The notes: a model not told the origin generated them from the sequence alone. A DNA stretch of 42,584 bases from Aeromonas taiwanensis (GCF_000820165.1 NZ_CDDD01000094.1:1-42584); one strand, 5' to 3'. Counted from the first letter of the stretch, positions 20,260 to 30,069 are shown. Made by a program: numbers and translations.

Positions 20260-21426
20260 TTATTCCCCATCCAGGCCACGGATCGGTTTGATGGAGCCCC
20301 ACTGCCGGCAGGAAGGACACTGCCAGAACAGCGAATGGGTCGCAAAGCCGCACTGACGGCACTTGTGGGTCGACTTGATCTTGATCTGCTCGCCGACCAG
20401 CTGCTGCAGCAGCTCGAGGCTCTCCTTGGCCGGCCCCTCTTCGGCGCTTGCCAGCTGGAAGCCGACCAGCTGATAGAAGCCTTTCATGGAGGGGTGGCGG
20501 CGCAGTTGGCGCAGCACCAGAGCACGGGCCTGGCTCAGGCCATCGCGTGCCTCGACCAGGTTGGCCAGTGCCAGCGTCACGCTGACTCCGGCATGATCCT
20601 CCACCGCCTTTTCCAGCAGCGGGATCAGCGCCTCGCTACGGCCGAGCTCGCGATAACAGTCGAGCAGCTTGGGGATGGCTTCGGAGGCAAAATCGATGTC
20701 CTGTTCGAACACCCGCAGCAGCTCCTTGCTGGCCTCCTCGAACTTGCCCTCCTCTATCGAGAGATCGGCCAGTCGCAGGCTCGCCCGTGCGCATGCCGGA
20801 TAGGCGCCGAGGGCACGCTTGAGTTTGGCGATGCCCGTTACCTTGTCGCCGTCGCGCAGGGCGTTTTCCGCCTGTTCGCAATAAAAATGGGAGATGGGTT
20901 CGGCCAGCTTCTTGCCCTGGAATTTCTGCAGGCGACTGGCCACCTCGATGGCCCTGTCCCAGTCACGCAGTTTCTGATGGATGACGAGCAGCTGGGCCAG
21001 AGCCGTCTCCTCGAAGTCACTGTCGTCGCAAAGCTCCTTCCAGAGCGCTTCGGCCCGATCCAGGAGCCCTGCGGCCAGAAAATCGCGGGCCAGCTCTTGC
21101 AGGGCGAGCTGGCGCTGCTCCCGGGTCAGCTGGCGGGCGACCAGGTTCTGGTGGATCTTGATGGCACGATCGACTTCGCCCCGCTGACGGAACAGGTTGC
21201 CGAGGGAGAGATGGGTTTCGATGGTTTCGCTGTCCACCTCCAGCAGCTGGATGAAGAGATCCACCGCCTTGTCGGATTCATCGGACAGCAAATAGTTGAG
21301 ACCCGCCACGTACTGGCGGGAAAACTTGTTACTCTGTTGCTGGGTGTCCTGGCGAACACTCCTGCGTCCCATATACCAGCCATAACCGGCGGCAATGGGC
21401 AACAGCAGGAAAAGCAGTTCAAGCAT
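20260..21426 (-). CDS. lapB: Lipopolysaccharide assembly protein LapB
   Basis: A 388-residue protein anchored in the inner membrane by a single N-terminal segment (residues 1-20). The body is a row of TPR repeats, and the C-terminus is a rubredoxin-type metal site, KCRQCGFATHSLFWQCPSC. In E. coli LapB (YciM) adjusts lipopolysaccharide synthesis by steering FtsH degradation of LpxC. It starts nine bases after the lapA stop, and its ribosome-binding site AAGGAA lies in the end of lapA, so the pair is coupled. Length matches the family. Confidence 0.95.
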   Translation of the reverse strand: MLELLFLLLPIAAGYGWYMGRRSVRQDTQQQSNKFSRQYVAGLNYLLSDESDKAVDLFIQLLEVDSETIETHLSLGNLFRQRGEVDRAIKIHQNLVARQLTREQRQLALQELARDFLAAGLLDRAEALWKELCDDSDFEETALAQLLVIHQKLRDWDRAIEVASRLQKFQGKKLAEPISHFYCEQAENALRDGDKVTGIAKLKRALGAYPACARASLRLADLSIEEGKFEEASKELLRVFEQDIDFASEAIPKLLDCYRELGRSEALIPLLEKAVEDHAGVSVTLALANLVEARDGLSQARALVLRQLRRHPSMKGFYQLVGFQLASAEEGPAKESLELLQQLVGEQIKIKSTHKCRQCGFATHSLFWQCPSCRQWGSIKPIRGLDGE

Positions 21427-21435
21427 CGAGGGACA

Positions 21436-21720
21436 TTATTCCTTGGTTGTCGACCGGGCAAGCTCCAACTCGCGGGATTGACGACGCATGGTTCGATTCA
21501 GAGTGCGGTTTTGCAGTTTGAGGCGCAGGAAGAGCAGGCCGAATACCAGCCAGCCCAGCAGGAAACCACCGGCGAAGAAGAATCCCAGCAACATGGAGAG
21601 CGAGAACTCCCCCTGGGCGATCAGATAATTGAACTGTACCAGCTGACCGTTTTGCGAACCTATGGCCAGCGTCAGAACAAACACCAGCACCAATGGGATG
21701 AGGGCCAAGATACGCTTCAT
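21436..21720 (-). CDS. lapA: Lipopolysaccharide assembly protein LapA
   Basis: A 94-residue inner-membrane protein with two hydrophobic segments (about residues 3-20 and 42-66) and a charged coiled C-terminal tail, as in E. coli LapA (YciS). Works with LapB. The start is preceded by GGGAG. It lies behind the terminator of ihfB and thus probably has its own promoter in 21721-21842, where I see no clear boxes. Confidence 0.92.
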   Translation of the reverse strand: MKRILALIPLVLVFVLTLAIGSQNGQLVQFNYLIAQGEFSLSMLLGFFFAGGFLLGWLVFGLLFLRLKLQNRTLNRTMRRQSRELELARSTTKE

Positions 21721-21842
21721 GGGAGCTCCCTGTCTGTAGCTAATGAGAAACTGATTATCCTTAAAATCACCGGCAGACTCTAGAGCGAATGGGAAAAGAC
21801 TGCGAGAAACCCGACAATGCGCAGGTTAAAGACGGTAAAAAT

Positions 21843-21870
21843 AAAAAAGGCATACCCTGGTATGCCATTT
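21843..21870 (-). terminator. ihfB terminator
   Basis: GGCATACC/GGTATGCC stem with CT loop region, followed on the minus strand by TTTTTT. Ends seven bases after the ihfB stop. Confidence 0.92.
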
Positions 21871-21876
21871 TCTGCA

Positions 21877-22161
21877 TTATTCGACGATGTTCACGCGCTC
21901 GCGCAACTCTTTGCCAGGCTTGAAGTGCGGGACATATTTCCCGGTCAATTCAACCTTGTCCCCTGTCTTGGGGTTACGACCCACACGGGGCGCACGATAG
22001 TGCAGTGAAAAACTTCCAAATCCTCGGATTTCAATCCGGTCGCCGTTTTGCAAGGTCGATGCCATCTGCTCAAGGATCTCCTTGATGGCGGCTTCGACAT
22101 CCTTGGCCGGCATATGCATGCGGCTGGCTGCCAGTTGTTCGATGAGATCTGATTTGGTCAT
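21877..22161 (-). CDS. ihfB: Integration host factor subunit beta
   Basis: A 94-residue DNA-bending protein of the HU/IHF family. The start [11 protein letters not shown] and the beta-arm region [20 protein letters not shown] are diagnostic for the beta subunit, which pairs with IhfA. ATG 22161 has AAGGAG at a fairly long spacing. Located directly after rpsA, as in E. coli, but a full terminator stands between the two, so a separate promoter is likely. Confidence 0.97.
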   Translation of the reverse strand: MTKSDLIEQLAASRMHMPAKDVEAAIKEILEQMASTLQNGDRIEIRGFGSFSLHYRAPRVGRNPKTGDKVELTGKYVPHFKPGKELRERVNIVE

Positions 22162-22211
22162 AAGGTTAAATCTCCTTCCCCGATCACATGCAATAAACAT
22201 TTTGCCAAGAT

Positions 22212-22240
22212 AAAAAAGGGCGGCGCAATGCCGCCCTTTT
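22212..22240 (-). terminator. rpsA terminator
   Basis: Stem GGGCGGC/GCCGCCC with a 5-nt loop, A-run on one side and TTTTTTA on the other when read on the minus strand. It lies just after the rpsA stop. Confidence 0.9.
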
Positions 22241-22253
22241 CTTGCATCAAGGA

Positions 22254-23924
22254 TTACTCACCCTTGGCGGCTTTGAACGCTTCGGCCATGGCATTGCTGA
22301 ACACAACTTCTTCTTGTTGGTTCAAGTTGTCGATGGCAACACGCTCGTCAGCCTCGTCCTTAGCGCGGACAGACAGGCTTACGGTGCGGTTCTTGCGATC
22401 AACACCCATGAATTTAGCTTCAACTTCATCACCAACAGACAGCACCAGAGTGGCGTCTTCTACGCGGTCACGAGCAGCGTCGGAGGCACGCAGGTAGCCT
22501 TCTACGCCGTCAGCCAGTTCGATCACGGCGCCCTTGGCATCAACCTCGGTAACCTTACCCTTCACGATAGCACCTTTCTTGTTGTCAGACAGGTACTTGT
22601 TGAACGGGTCTTCTTCGATCTGCTTGACGCCCAGGGAGATGCGCTCACGCTCCGGGTCAACTTGCAGAACAACAGCTTCGATCTCGTCGCCCTTCTTGAA
22701 TTCACGCACAGCTTCTTCACCCTGGTTGTTCCAGGAGATGTCAGACAGGTGAACCAGGCCGTCGATGCCGCCGTCCAGACCGATGAAGATACCGAAGTCA
22801 GTGATGGACTTGATCTTGCCGGAAACACGGTCGCCCTTGGCGTGAGTTTCGGCAAACAGCTGCCACGGGTTGGACTTGCACTGCTTCAGACCCAGGGAGA
22901 TACGACGACGCTCTTCGTCGATGTCCAGAACCATCACATCAACCACGTCGCCAACGTTAACAACCTTGGACGGGTGGATGTTCTTGTTGGTCCAATCCAT
23001 CTCGGATACGTGTACCAAGCCTTCAACGCCTTCTTCGATTTCAACGAAGCAGCCGTAGTCGGTCAGGTTGGTCACGCGGCCAGACAGACGGGTGGTCTCC
23101 GGGTAACGCTTGGCGATAGCAACCCAGGGATCTTCGCCCAGCTGCTTCAGACCCAGGGATACACGGGTACGCTCGCGGTCGAACTTCAGAACCTTGACTG
23201 CGATCTCGTCGCCAACGTTGACGATTTCGGAAGGATGCTTAACGCGCTTCCACGCCATGTCGGTGATGTGCAGCAGGCCGTCAACGCCGCCCAGATCTAC
23301 GAATGCACCGTAGTCGGTCAGGTTCTTGACGATACCCTTAACTTCTTGACCTTCTTGCAGGTTGGCCAGCAGGCTTTCGCGCTCGGAGGTGTTCTCGGTT
23401 TCGATCACGGCACGACGGGAAACAACAACGTTGTTGCGCTTCTGGTCCAGCTTGATGACTTTGAACTCGAGTTCTTTGTTTTCCAGGTGAGCGGTGTCAC
23501 GGATAGGACGCACGTCAACCAGGGAACCCGGCAGGAAGGCACGGATGCCGTTCAGTTCAACGGTGAAGCCACCCTTGACCTTGCCGTTGATGATACCGAT
23601 AACGGTAGCTTGCTCTTCGTAAGCTTTTTCAAGCTGCAGCCAGGCTTCGTGGCGCTTGGCTTTTTCGCGGGACAGCTTGGTTTCGCCGAAACCATCTTCG
23701 ATAGAGTCCAGAGCCACGTCAACGGAGTCACCTACGTTGATTTCCAGCTCGCCCATGGCGTTCTTGAATTCTTCAGCCGGGATAGCAGACTCGGATTTCA
23801 GACCGGCATCAACCAGTACGAAACCGTTCTCGATAGCAACGACAGTGCCCTTGACGATGGAACCTTGACGGGTTTCAACGGCGTTCAGGGACTCTTCAAA
23901 GAGTTGAGCAAAAGATTCGATCAT
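22254..23924 (-). CDS. rpsA: 30S ribosomal protein S1
   Basis: A 556-residue protein of six S1 RNA-binding repeats, the usual length for gammaproteobacteria. It brings mRNA to the 30S subunit. N-terminus [13 protein letters not shown] is as in E. coli. Repeats with GxVxxxxxxGxFVxL patterns such as [18 protein letters not shown] are seen from about residue 20 to 530. The bases before ATG 23924 (TGACATAAACAATG) lack a purine-rich ribosome-binding site; the E. coli rpsA leader has the same peculiarity and is autoregulated by S1. Codon use is that of a highly expressed gene, with little GC bias compared with its neighbours. Confidence 0.98.
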   Translation of the reverse strand: MIESFAQLFEESLNAVETRQGSIVKGTVVAIENGFVLVDAGLKSESAIPAEEFKNAMGELEINVGDSVDVALDSIEDGFGETKLSREKAKRHEAWLQLEKAYEEQATVIGIINGKVKGGFTVELNGIRAFLPGSLVDVRPIRDTAHLENKELEFKVIKLDQKRNNVVVSRRAVIETENTSERESLLANLQEGQEVKGIVKNLTDYGAFVDLGGVDGLLHITDMAWKRVKHPSEIVNVGDEIAVKVLKFDRERTRVSLGLKQLGEDPWVAIAKRYPETTRLSGRVTNLTDYGCFVEIEEGVEGLVHVSEMDWTNKNIHPSKVVNVGDVVDVMVLDIDEERRRISLGLKQCKSNPWQLFAETHAKGDRVSGKIKSITDFGIFIGLDGGIDGLVHLSDISWNNQGEEAVREFKKGDEIEAVVLQVDPERERISLGVKQIEEDPFNKYLSDNKKGAIVKGKVTEVDAKGAVIELADGVEGYLRASDAARDRVEDATLVLSVGDEVEAKFMGVDRKNRTVSLSVRAKDEADERVAIDNLNQQEEVVFSNAMAEAFKAAKGE

Positions 23925-24017
23925 TGTTTATGTCACAAATGAAACATCCACCTGCAATCCTGCACAAGCGGGGTTGTTTTAAATTATCTGCGCCATCCAT
24001 GGTGCAGACGACTGGCA

Positions 24018-24710
24018 TCAGCTTGCGCCGATGTCACCAAGTTGTTGCTCTGCATAGGCAAGTACCGTCACCAGCACTTCATCTATGGTCATAGACGTTG
24101 AGTCTACCACAAGAGCATCTTCCGCGGGTTTCAGGGGGGCGACGGCGCGATTTCTATCGCGATCGTCCCGCTCCCGAATCTCGGTTAAAAGACGCTCAAA
24201 GTTAACATCAAAGCCCTTATCTTGCAACTGCTTATAGCGGCGCTGGGCCCGCTCCTCGGCACTTGCATCGAGGAAAATCTTCACGTTGGCCTCGGGGAAA
24301 ACCACTGTGCCCATGTCGCGACCGTCGGCAATGAGACCAGGGGCTTGGCGGAATGCACGCTGGCGGCGCAACAGGGCTTCGCGCACGCGCGGGAAGGCGG
24401 CGATCTTGCTCGCGGCATTGCCGACCTCTTCGGTGCGGATGGTGCGGGAAACGTCCTCCCCTTCCAGCACCACCTTGACCAGATCACCCTCCACCTGGAA
24501 CTGCACGTCCAGATTGGCGGCCAGGGGGACCAGCGCGGCTTCGGCATCGAGCTCCACATCGTGATGCAGGGCCGCCAGGGCCAGTACCCGATAGATGGCC
24601 CCGGAATCGAGCAGGTGCCAACCCAGTTTCGCAGCCAACAGCTGGCACAGCGTGCCTTTTCCTGCGCCACTCGGGCCATCAATCGTCATAACGGGGGCCA
24701 TGTGAGGCAT
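24018..24710 (-). CDS. cmk: Cytidylate kinase
   Basis: A 230-residue kinase that phosphorylates CMP and dCMP. The P-loop is [10 protein letters not shown] near the N-terminus, followed by [11 protein letters not shown], and later the nucleotide-binding [18 protein letters not shown] 24710 has GCAGGAG upstream; the frame runs further but without a good start. Located before rpsA as in E. coli. Confidence 0.96.
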   Translation of the reverse strand: MPHMAPVMTIDGPSGAGKGTLCQLLAAKLGWHLLDSGAIYRVLALAALHHDVELDAEAALVPLAANLDVQFQVEGDLVKVVLEGEDVSRTIRTEEVGNAASKIAAFPRVREALLRRQRAFRQAPGLIADGRDMGTVVFPEANVKIFLDASAEERAQRRYKQLQDKGFDVNFERLLTEIRERDDRDRNRAVAPLKPAEDALVVDSTSMTIDEVLVTVLAYAEQQLGDIGAS

Positions 24711-24971
24711 ATTCGTTCTCCTGCGTACTCGGCATCTTGACTGGTTACGCATCCCTGGTCGGGATGGGGTAATGGGCGCCGATTATACCCGAATGCACCG
24801 GCGCTGGCAGTTGTCGGGGCACACAATTGCGCAAAAGTCGTCGCGATTGCGCCAATTCTGACCAATCCGCTAACCCCCTGCGCACGCAAGGTTTTGTTCT
24901 TATGGTTGTTATGCACAAGGCGCGCTACACTAGCCGCCCTTTTTCAAGCAGCTGTAGTCAGGAGCAACCAT

Positions 24972-25565
24972 ATGAGCAGCGTTACCCTCGTGGCCAAATC
25001 CAAGTTGCCGACCCCCTGGGGCACTTTCACGCTGGTTGGTTTTCAGGAAACCGGCACCGGCAAGGACCATGCCGCGCTGGTGATGGGCGATATCGCTGAC
25101 GGTGAGCCAGTACTGGGGCGCATCCATTCCGAGTGCCTGACCGGGGATGCCCTGTTCAGCCTGCGCTGCGACTGCGGCTTCCAGCTGCAGGCCGCCCTGG
25201 AGAACATCGCCAAGACAGGCCGCGGCGTCCTGCTCTATGTACGTCAGGAAGGGCGAGGCATCGGTCTGCTCAACAAGATCCGTGCCTATCATCTGCAGGA
25301 TCAGGGGGCTGATACCGTCGAGGCCAACGTGGCGCTCGGTTTTGCCGCCGACATGCGCGATTACACCATCTGTGCCGACATGCTCAAGGCGCTCGAGGTC
25401 AAGTCCCTGCGTCTGATGACCAACAACCCGCGCAAGATGAAGGCGATGGAGTCCTTTGGCATTCCGGTGGCGGAGCGCGTGCCCCTGCAGGAAGGGCGCA
25501 ACCCCCACAACGAGTTCTATCTCTCCACCAAGGCCAACAAGCTGGATCACCTGCTCAAGAAGTGA
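24972..25565 (+). CDS. ribA: GTP cyclohydrolase II
   Basis: A 197-residue enzyme for the first step of riboflavin synthesis from GTP. Zinc cysteines are Cys55, Cys66 and Cys68 in [17 protein letters not shown]; the catalytic loop has [18 protein letters not shown] precedes ATG 24972. It is divergent from cmk across 261 bp with no clear FMN riboswitch, and it ends at its own terminator. Confidence 0.97.
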   Translation: MSSVTLVAKSKLPTPWGTFTLVGFQETGTGKDHAALVMGDIADGEPVLGRIHSECLTGDALFSLRCDCGFQLQAALENIAKTGRGVLLYVRQEGRGIGLLNKIRAYHLQDQGADTVEANVALGFAADMRDYTICADMLKALEVKSLRLMTNNPRKMKAMESFGIPVAERVPLQEGRNPHNEFYLSTKANKLDHLLKK

Positions 25566-25587
25566 TGCCGCCTTCGAACTCGACATG

Positions 25588-25615
25588 AAAAACGCCTCCC
25601 CTGGGAGGCGTTTTT
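25588..25615. terminator. Bidirectional terminator, ribA / LysR gene
   Basis: AAAAACGCCTCCC and GGGAGGCGTTTTT pair perfectly around CT. It serves both converging genes. Confidence 0.93.
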
Positions 25616-25625
25616 GTTGGCGTCG

Positions 25626-26522
25626 TCACCCCGGGCCGGGGTCTGCTCCTGGTGCAGCCTGTGACAGCAGGAAGTCGCGCAGCGCCCGGTTCGCCATGGA
25701 GAGGGGATCCCCCCGCCGCCAGGCCACGCAGAGATCGAGAAAGATGGGGGGAGCGAAGGGGATGCCGGTGAGCGCCGGCTCCTCTTCCAGCGCCATGCGC
25801 AGGAAGGTGGTCACGGCAAACCCCTGGCGCACCACGGCCTTGAGCAGCGGAATGAGGTTGCTCTCGAAGGCGATGTTGGGTTCTAGCCCAAGCCCCTGTG
25901 CCAGCACCTCCATGTGCTCCCTGTGGTAGAACCCTCGCCGGAACATGGCGAGCTCCTGGCCGAAAAACTGCGGCAACGAGACGGCCCCCGCCTCCCGCAG
26001 CGGATGCTCCTCCCCGACCACCATCAGCATCTCCTCGCGCAGGAGCTGGGCCCCCTCGAGGGCCGGCGGCAGATCGCTGGTGATGAGGATGGCGAGATCC
26101 AGGCTGCCGTCCACCATGCGGCTGAGCAGCTCCCGGGTCCCCGCCTCCTCTACCCTGATCTTCAAACCGGGATAGCGGTGCTTGAAGGCCATCAGGATAG
26201 GGGGAAAATAGTAGGATCCCATCATGTAGGGGATGCCGATGCGCACCTCCCCCCGCTCCAGCCCCTTGAGCTCGGCCATCTCTGCCTCTGCCTGGTGCAT
26301 CTGGCGCAGCAGCCGCTCGGCGTGGCGGCAGAGCACCTCCCCCTCCGGTGTGAGACGCACGCTGCGGTCCTGCCGGTCGAACAGGCGCAGATCGAGCTGT
26401 TGTTCCAGCTTGGCGATGGCCATGCTGACGGCTGGCTGGGCAACGTGCAGCGCCTGTGCCGCCCGGGTGAAGGAGCCGGCATCGCGCACCGCCAGCAGAT
26501 AACCAAGCTGTTTCAGATCCAT
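25626..26522 (-). CDS. LysR-family regulator (YnfL-like)
   Basis: A 298-residue LysR-type regulator. The N-terminal HTH reads GSFTRAAQALHVAQPAVSMAI-AKLEQQL; the effector-binding domain follows from about residue 90. It is divergent from an MFS exporter gene of the YnfM type with 93 bp between them, the same arrangement as ynfL-ynfM in E. coli, so it most likely controls that gene. The inducer is unknown. ATG 26522 lacks a strong ribosome-binding site. Confidence 0.9.
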   Translation of the reverse strand: MDLKQLGYLLAVRDAGSFTRAAQALHVAQPAVSMAIAKLEQQLDLRLFDRQDRSVRLTPEGEVLCRHAERLLRQMHQAEAEMAELKGLERGEVRIGIPYMMGSYYFPPILMAFKHRYPGLKIRVEEAGTRELLSRMVDGSLDLAILITSDLPPALEGAQLLREEMLMVVGEEHPLREAGAVSLPQFFGQELAMFRRGFYHREHMEVLAQGLGLEPNIAFESNLIPLLKAVVRQGFAVTTFLRMALEEEPALTGIPFAPPIFLDLCVAWRRGDPLSMANRALRDFLLSQAAPGADPGPG

Positions 26523-26544
26523 ATCAATTTCATTTATCGGAGCA

Positions 26545-26562
26545 ATAATTTAAATATATTAT
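26545..26562. promoter_or_regulatory. Candidate LysR-type site between ynfL-like and ynfM-like genes
   Basis: ATAAT, eight bases, ATTAT in an AT-rich island (26530-26570) between the divergent genes. It fits the T-N11-A dyad form of LysR boxes. An AT-rich promoter would look similar, so this is tentative. Confidence 0.4.
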
Positions 26563-26615
26563 ATTTATAGTAAGCGCCGCACTACTCTGCACAAAAGTCG
26601 TCGGGACAACTCCAC

Positions 26616-27863
26616 ATGATCGAAGTAGGTAGTCGCGAATGGATACGCGCCACCCTGGCCCTCAGCCTGGGATCCTTTCTGGTATTTCTCAATCTCTACC
26701 AGACTCACCCCCTGCTGCCCCTCCTGGCAGAGGTGTTCTCCGTCAGCTCCTTGTCCGCCAGCTGGACCCTGGCCGGCTGCACCGCCGGGCTCGCAGGATC
26801 GCTGCTCATCTGCGCCCGCCTGGCGGACAGGTTCGGGCGGCGGCGGATCATGCTATGGACCCTGAGCGCCGCCATCCTGCTCTCCCTGTGCATCCCCTGG
26901 GTGACCCGGTTCGATCTGCTGGTGAGCTTGCGCATCCTGCAGGGGATGCTGCTGGCGGGGCTGCCAGCCACAGCCATCGCCTACATGGGGGAAGAGTTCA
27001 GCAAGCGAGCCCTGCTCTCTGCAGTCGGGGTCTACATCGCCGCCAACTCCCTGGGGGGCATCGCAGGCCGGGTGGTCGGCGGTCTGCTGGCCGGCGGATT
27101 CGGTGACTGGCAGCACACCTTCCTCGGCATCGGCCTCATCAGCCTCGCCCTGCTACCTCTGGTCATCTGGCTGCTGCCGGCCCAGACCCGCTTCGTGGCC
27201 GTGGAAGCCGCCCCCGGACAGCTGCGCCGCGCCATCCAGAGCCACCTCGGCAACCCGCTGCTGGCAGGGGCCTACCTCATCGGCGGGCTCAACTTCATGG
27301 TCTTTCTGAACCAGTACAGCTACCTCACCTTCCTGCTGGCCAAGGCCCCCTTCTCCCTGCCAACCCAGTGGCTCGGCATGCTGTTCCTGACCTACCTCAC
27401 CGGCACCCTCGCCTCCTCCCTGAGCGGGCGCGGCGCCCATCGCTGGGGCCCGCAACGCATGTTGCTGGCGGGGATCACCCTGATGGCGCTCGGCAGCCTA
27501 GCCCTGTTGCAAGGCACCCTGGTCGCCATCATAGGGGGGCTGCTGGTCTCGAGCTTCGGCTTCTTCCTCGCCCACGCCTGTGCCAGCGCCTGGGTCGGCC
27601 AGCACGTGGAGCACAACCGGGCACTCGCCTCATCGCTCTATCTGGTGGGGTACTATCTGGGAGCCAGTCTGGGTGGCTTGTATCTGCATCCCTTCTGGGA
27701 GCGGGGGGGCTTGGGCGGGCTGGTGCTCGGCATCGAGCTGGTACTGTGCGTGACCGCGGGCTTGAGCCTCTGGCTGGGGCAGTTGAAGGGGCGCGCGGCG
27801 GCGCAGCCCCCTGTCCTCACCCAGCCCGGCGCCGGCGGGCCGTCGACTCACAGGCCGTCGTAG
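26616..27863 (+). CDS. MFS transporter (YnfM-like)
   Basis: A 415-residue major facilitator with about twelve membrane segments. The loop 2-3 motif ARLADRFGRRRIM is canonical. Best resemblance is to the YnfM/AraJ group of drug or metabolite exporters; substrate unknown. It is paired with a divergent LysR regulator. Its last 16 bases overlap the convergent yecM gene. ATG 26616 has only a weak ribosome-binding site. Confidence 0.9.
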   Translation: MIEVGSREWIRATLALSLGSFLVFLNLYQTHPLLPLLAEVFSVSSLSASWTLAGCTAGLAGSLLICARLADRFGRRRIMLWTLSAAILLSLCIPWVTRFDLLVSLRILQGMLLAGLPATAIAYMGEEFSKRALLSAVGVYIAANSLGGIAGRVVGGLLAGGFGDWQHTFLGIGLISLALLPLVIWLLPAQTRFVAVEAAPGQLRRAIQSHLGNPLLAGAYLIGGLNFMVFLNQYSYLTFLLAKAPFSLPTQWLGMLFLTYLTGTLASSLSGRGAHRWGPQRMLLAGITLMALGSLALLQGTLVAIIGGLLVSSFGFFLAHACASAWVGQHVEHNRALASSLYLVGYYLGASLGGLYLHPFWERGGLGGLVLGIELVLCVTAGLSLWLGQLKGRAAAQPPVLTQPGAGGPSTHRPS

Positions 27864-28393
27864 TAATCCGCCGGCACGGGCACCACGGCACCGGTACACA
27901 GCTCTTCGTCGATCACCTCAGATAGCGGGCGCAAGTGAAACTTGATCTGCCCGGAGGGCAGCATCAGGCCCACGTCAGGGTTGCGCCCGTCATCCATATT
28001 GGCCGTCTTGAACGCCACATCGGGATGGGCGGCCACCAGGGCCTGGAGCGACGGTACCACCAGCTCGATATGCTCGAGACCGGCCTGATGGCTGCGTCCC
28101 GCCTTAGGGGCGGCCAGCTCGATGCAGGGCACGGTGACCTGCTCCCAGCAGACAGGCCGATGCAGACGATAGGTGGCGATGGGGCGCCCCCCTATCATCC
28201 CCTCCACCAGCAATACCCCGTGCGCCGCCAGCGTCTCTTTCAACTCCAGATATTCCGGCAGGGTGGCGGCCCGGTAGCAGAGATGGTCCACCACGGGGGA
28301 GTCTGATGCCCCCATGACGGTGTGCATTTCCGTGAGCAGTTGGCAAACGAATGGGGCCATGGGCCCCAGCGTGGAATCCAGTGGATGAGACAT
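27848..28393 (-). CDS. yecM: YecM family protein (VOC fold)
   Basis: About 181 residues. DHLCYRAATLPEYLELK, GGRPIATYRLHRPV and GLEHIELVVPS line up with E. coli YecM, a vicinal-oxygen-chelate fold protein of unknown activity, with metal-ligand-like His and Glu in these segments. The start is placed at ATG 28393, two bases after the stop of the upstream gene; ATG 28402 would overlap that gene. It converges on the MFS gene with a 16-bp coding overlap. Confidence 0.85.
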   Translation of the reverse strand: MSHPLDSTLGPMAPFVCQLLTEMHTVMGASDSPVVDHLCYRAATLPEYLELKETLAAHGVLLVEGMIGGRPIATYRLHRPVCWEQVTVPCIELAAPKAGRSHQAGLEHIELVVPSLQALVAAHPDVAFKTANMDDGRNPDVGLMLPSGQIKFHLRPLSEVIDEELCTGAVVPVPADYYDGL

Positions 28394-28395
28394 GG

Positions 28396-29160
28396 TCACC
28401 ATTTCTTCTTCGGTTGGAACAGGACGTCGAGTTCGTCGGCCTCTTTGTCCTTGAGGTTTTGCAGCTCCTTCTCGCTGTGCTGCTGCAGATGCTCTTCCAG
28501 CTGCCGCATCCCCTGACGCATGTCCTCTTCCCGCGCCAGCAGGTAGGGATCCTTGTCGGAGACGTTGGCCAGGGCGCCGAGCCCCTTGGTGTAGAGCTGG
28601 CGGCAGGTGCCGTACTGCCCCTGGATCTGGGCATCCATGGCCCGCTTGAGCAGGTTGGCGATGTTGATCTTGAGCTGCATCAGCTCGAGGCGGCGATCCT
28701 CCTGAGCAAACCCCTGGGGATCTATCTTGCCCTTGTTGTGCTCGACCCGCAGCACGGCCCGCATCTTCTTGGCCAGCTGCAGCATCTGGATGGCCTGGCG
28801 GTCGGACTCCGGCGTCTTGAAGTGGCCCTCGTCCTGGCTGCTGTAGTTCTCCTGCACATTCTTGATCTGGGTCTGGACGTCGGCGATACGCTGCTTGATC
28901 TGCGCGTTCGGCATGACCAGGGCGATGGCGCGATAGGCATCCAGAATACGGTGCTGCATCAGCAGCACCATGTTCTTGGAGAAGGGTACCAGGTTGACGT
29001 TCAGCAGCACCTCTTCGGTCTCGTCGGCCACGGCCTTGTGACGGGCGATGGCCTGGCGCTTGTCCGCCTCGGCCTTCTGTTTGTATTGCTGCACCACGTT
29101 GTAGGCGATGACCAGAAACAGGAGTGCGCCAATTGACAGCAATATCAAGGTTAAAATCAT
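28396..29160 (-). CDS. Conserved membrane-anchored coiled-coil protein
   Basis: A 254-residue protein I cannot name. One N-terminal membrane segment (about residues 1-20, ILTLILLSIGALLFLVIAY) is followed by a long, charged, largely helical body. Coiled-coil stretches are likely near residues 90-115 and at the C-terminus (GMRQLEEHLQQHSEKELQNLK). Similar proteins occur in Vibrio and Shewanella, some labelled DNA repair ATPase without evidence. No catalytic motif is seen. ATG 29160 follows GGAGTG. The next gene, yecM, starts two bases after its stop, so the two are coupled. Confidence 0.75.
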   Translation of the reverse strand: MILTLILLSIGALLFLVIAYNVVQQYKQKAEADKRQAIARHKAVADETEEVLLNVNLVPFSKNMVLLMQHRILDAYRAIALVMPNAQIKQRIADVQTQIKNVQENYSSQDEGHFKTPESDRQAIQMLQLAKKMRAVLRVEHNKGKIDPQGFAQEDRRLELMQLKINIANLLKRAMDAQIQGQYGTCRQLYTKGLGALANVSDKDPYLLAREEDMRQGMRQLEEHLQQHSEKELQNLKDKEADELDVLFQPKKKW

Positions 29161-29310
29161 AGGGTATTCACACTCCAGTCCCAATCCAATTGCGTGATCC
29201 TACAACAGCTTAGCTCCATAGGATAGCGCCCTGATCCCGCCCTGCCTCACAAGAACGCGAGCAGGGGGCGAAACCTGCGGCGCCCTGTTCCATATCGCCC
29301 GCCGCCCCCA

Positions 29311-30036
29311 TTACTTGAGGCAAAAACCCTTCGACTGCAGGAACCCCAGCATGAAGGGCCTGGCCTCCTTGCCGAGGATGGCCCTGATCTGCCCGCTCCA
29401 GGTCTGCTGCTTGTTGTTGCTGCTGCGCCCCTGATAGTAGTCGTGGATCTGCTGGTCATACCGGGCCAGCAGGGCGCGATCCAGGGCCGCCGGATAGCGG
29501 TTCTCATGCACCACCAGCGCCCGGGGCAGGCGGGGCTTCTGCTCCGGCTGCTGGGCGGGATGGCCGAGGCAGAGGCCAAACAGCGGTATCACCTGTTGGG
29601 GCAGCCCCAGCAACTCGCTCACCGCGGCCGGATTGTTGCGAATGCCACCGATGTAGACCCCCCCCAGCCCCAGGGACTGGGCGGCCAACAGTGCATTCTG
29701 GGCCATCAGGGCACCGTCGATGGCGCCGATGAGGAGCTGCTCCACAAACCCGGTCTGGGCCTCGGGGACGATCTGGCTGTGGCGCTGGTAGTCGGCACAA
29801 AACAGCAGAAACTCCGCCGCCTCGGCCACGTAGGCCTGGTGGCCGGCCAGCTCGGCCAGGGTGGTGCGCAGCCCCTTGTCGGTGACCCGGATGATGCTGT
29901 TGGCCTGCAGGAAGCTGGAACTCGCGGCGCTCTGGGCGGCACTCAGGATCTGATCGAGCTGCTCTGCGGTAACAGGCTGCGAAGTGAACTGGCGAATGGA
30001 GCGATGGGAAAGGATGAGATCGATGGTCGGGTTCAT
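29311..30036 (-). CDS. nfsA: Oxygen-insensitive NADPH nitroreductase
   Basis: A 241-residue FMN-dependent nitroreductase of the NfsA group. HRSIRQFTSQPV near the N-terminus supplies FMN phosphate contacts, AAQSAASSSFLQ is a typical flavin-binding segment, and GLGGVYIGGIRNNP closes the pocket. Such enzymes reduce nitroaromatics and quinones with two electrons. GGAGGTACC precedes ATG 30036. It stands behind the AbgT gene's terminator on the same strand. About 150 bp downstream (29161-29310) hold no gene or clear terminator. Confidence 0.92.
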   Translation of the reverse strand: MNPTIDLILSHRSIRQFTSQPVTAEQLDQILSAAQSAASSSFLQANSIIRVTDKGLRTTLAELAGHQAYVAEAAEFLLFCADYQRHSQIVPEAQTGFVEQLLIGAIDGALMAQNALLAAQSLGLGGVYIGGIRNNPAAVSELLGLPQQVIPLFGLCLGHPAQQPEQKPRLPRALVVHENRYPAALDRALLARYDQQIHDYYQGRSSNNKQQTWSGQIRAILGKEARPFMLGFLQSKGFCLK

Positions 30037-30069
30037 GGTACCTCCACATATGGAGGCCACACTGTACCC

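Noticed and set aside
22242..23942. 566-codon open frame antisense to rpsA
   Set aside because: It is the shadow of the S1 repeats; repeating patterns in it mirror the S1 domains. No ribosome-binding site.
24711..24971. FMN riboswitch before ribA
   Set aside because: The gap lacks the conserved FMN aptamer segments, and the available leader is short.
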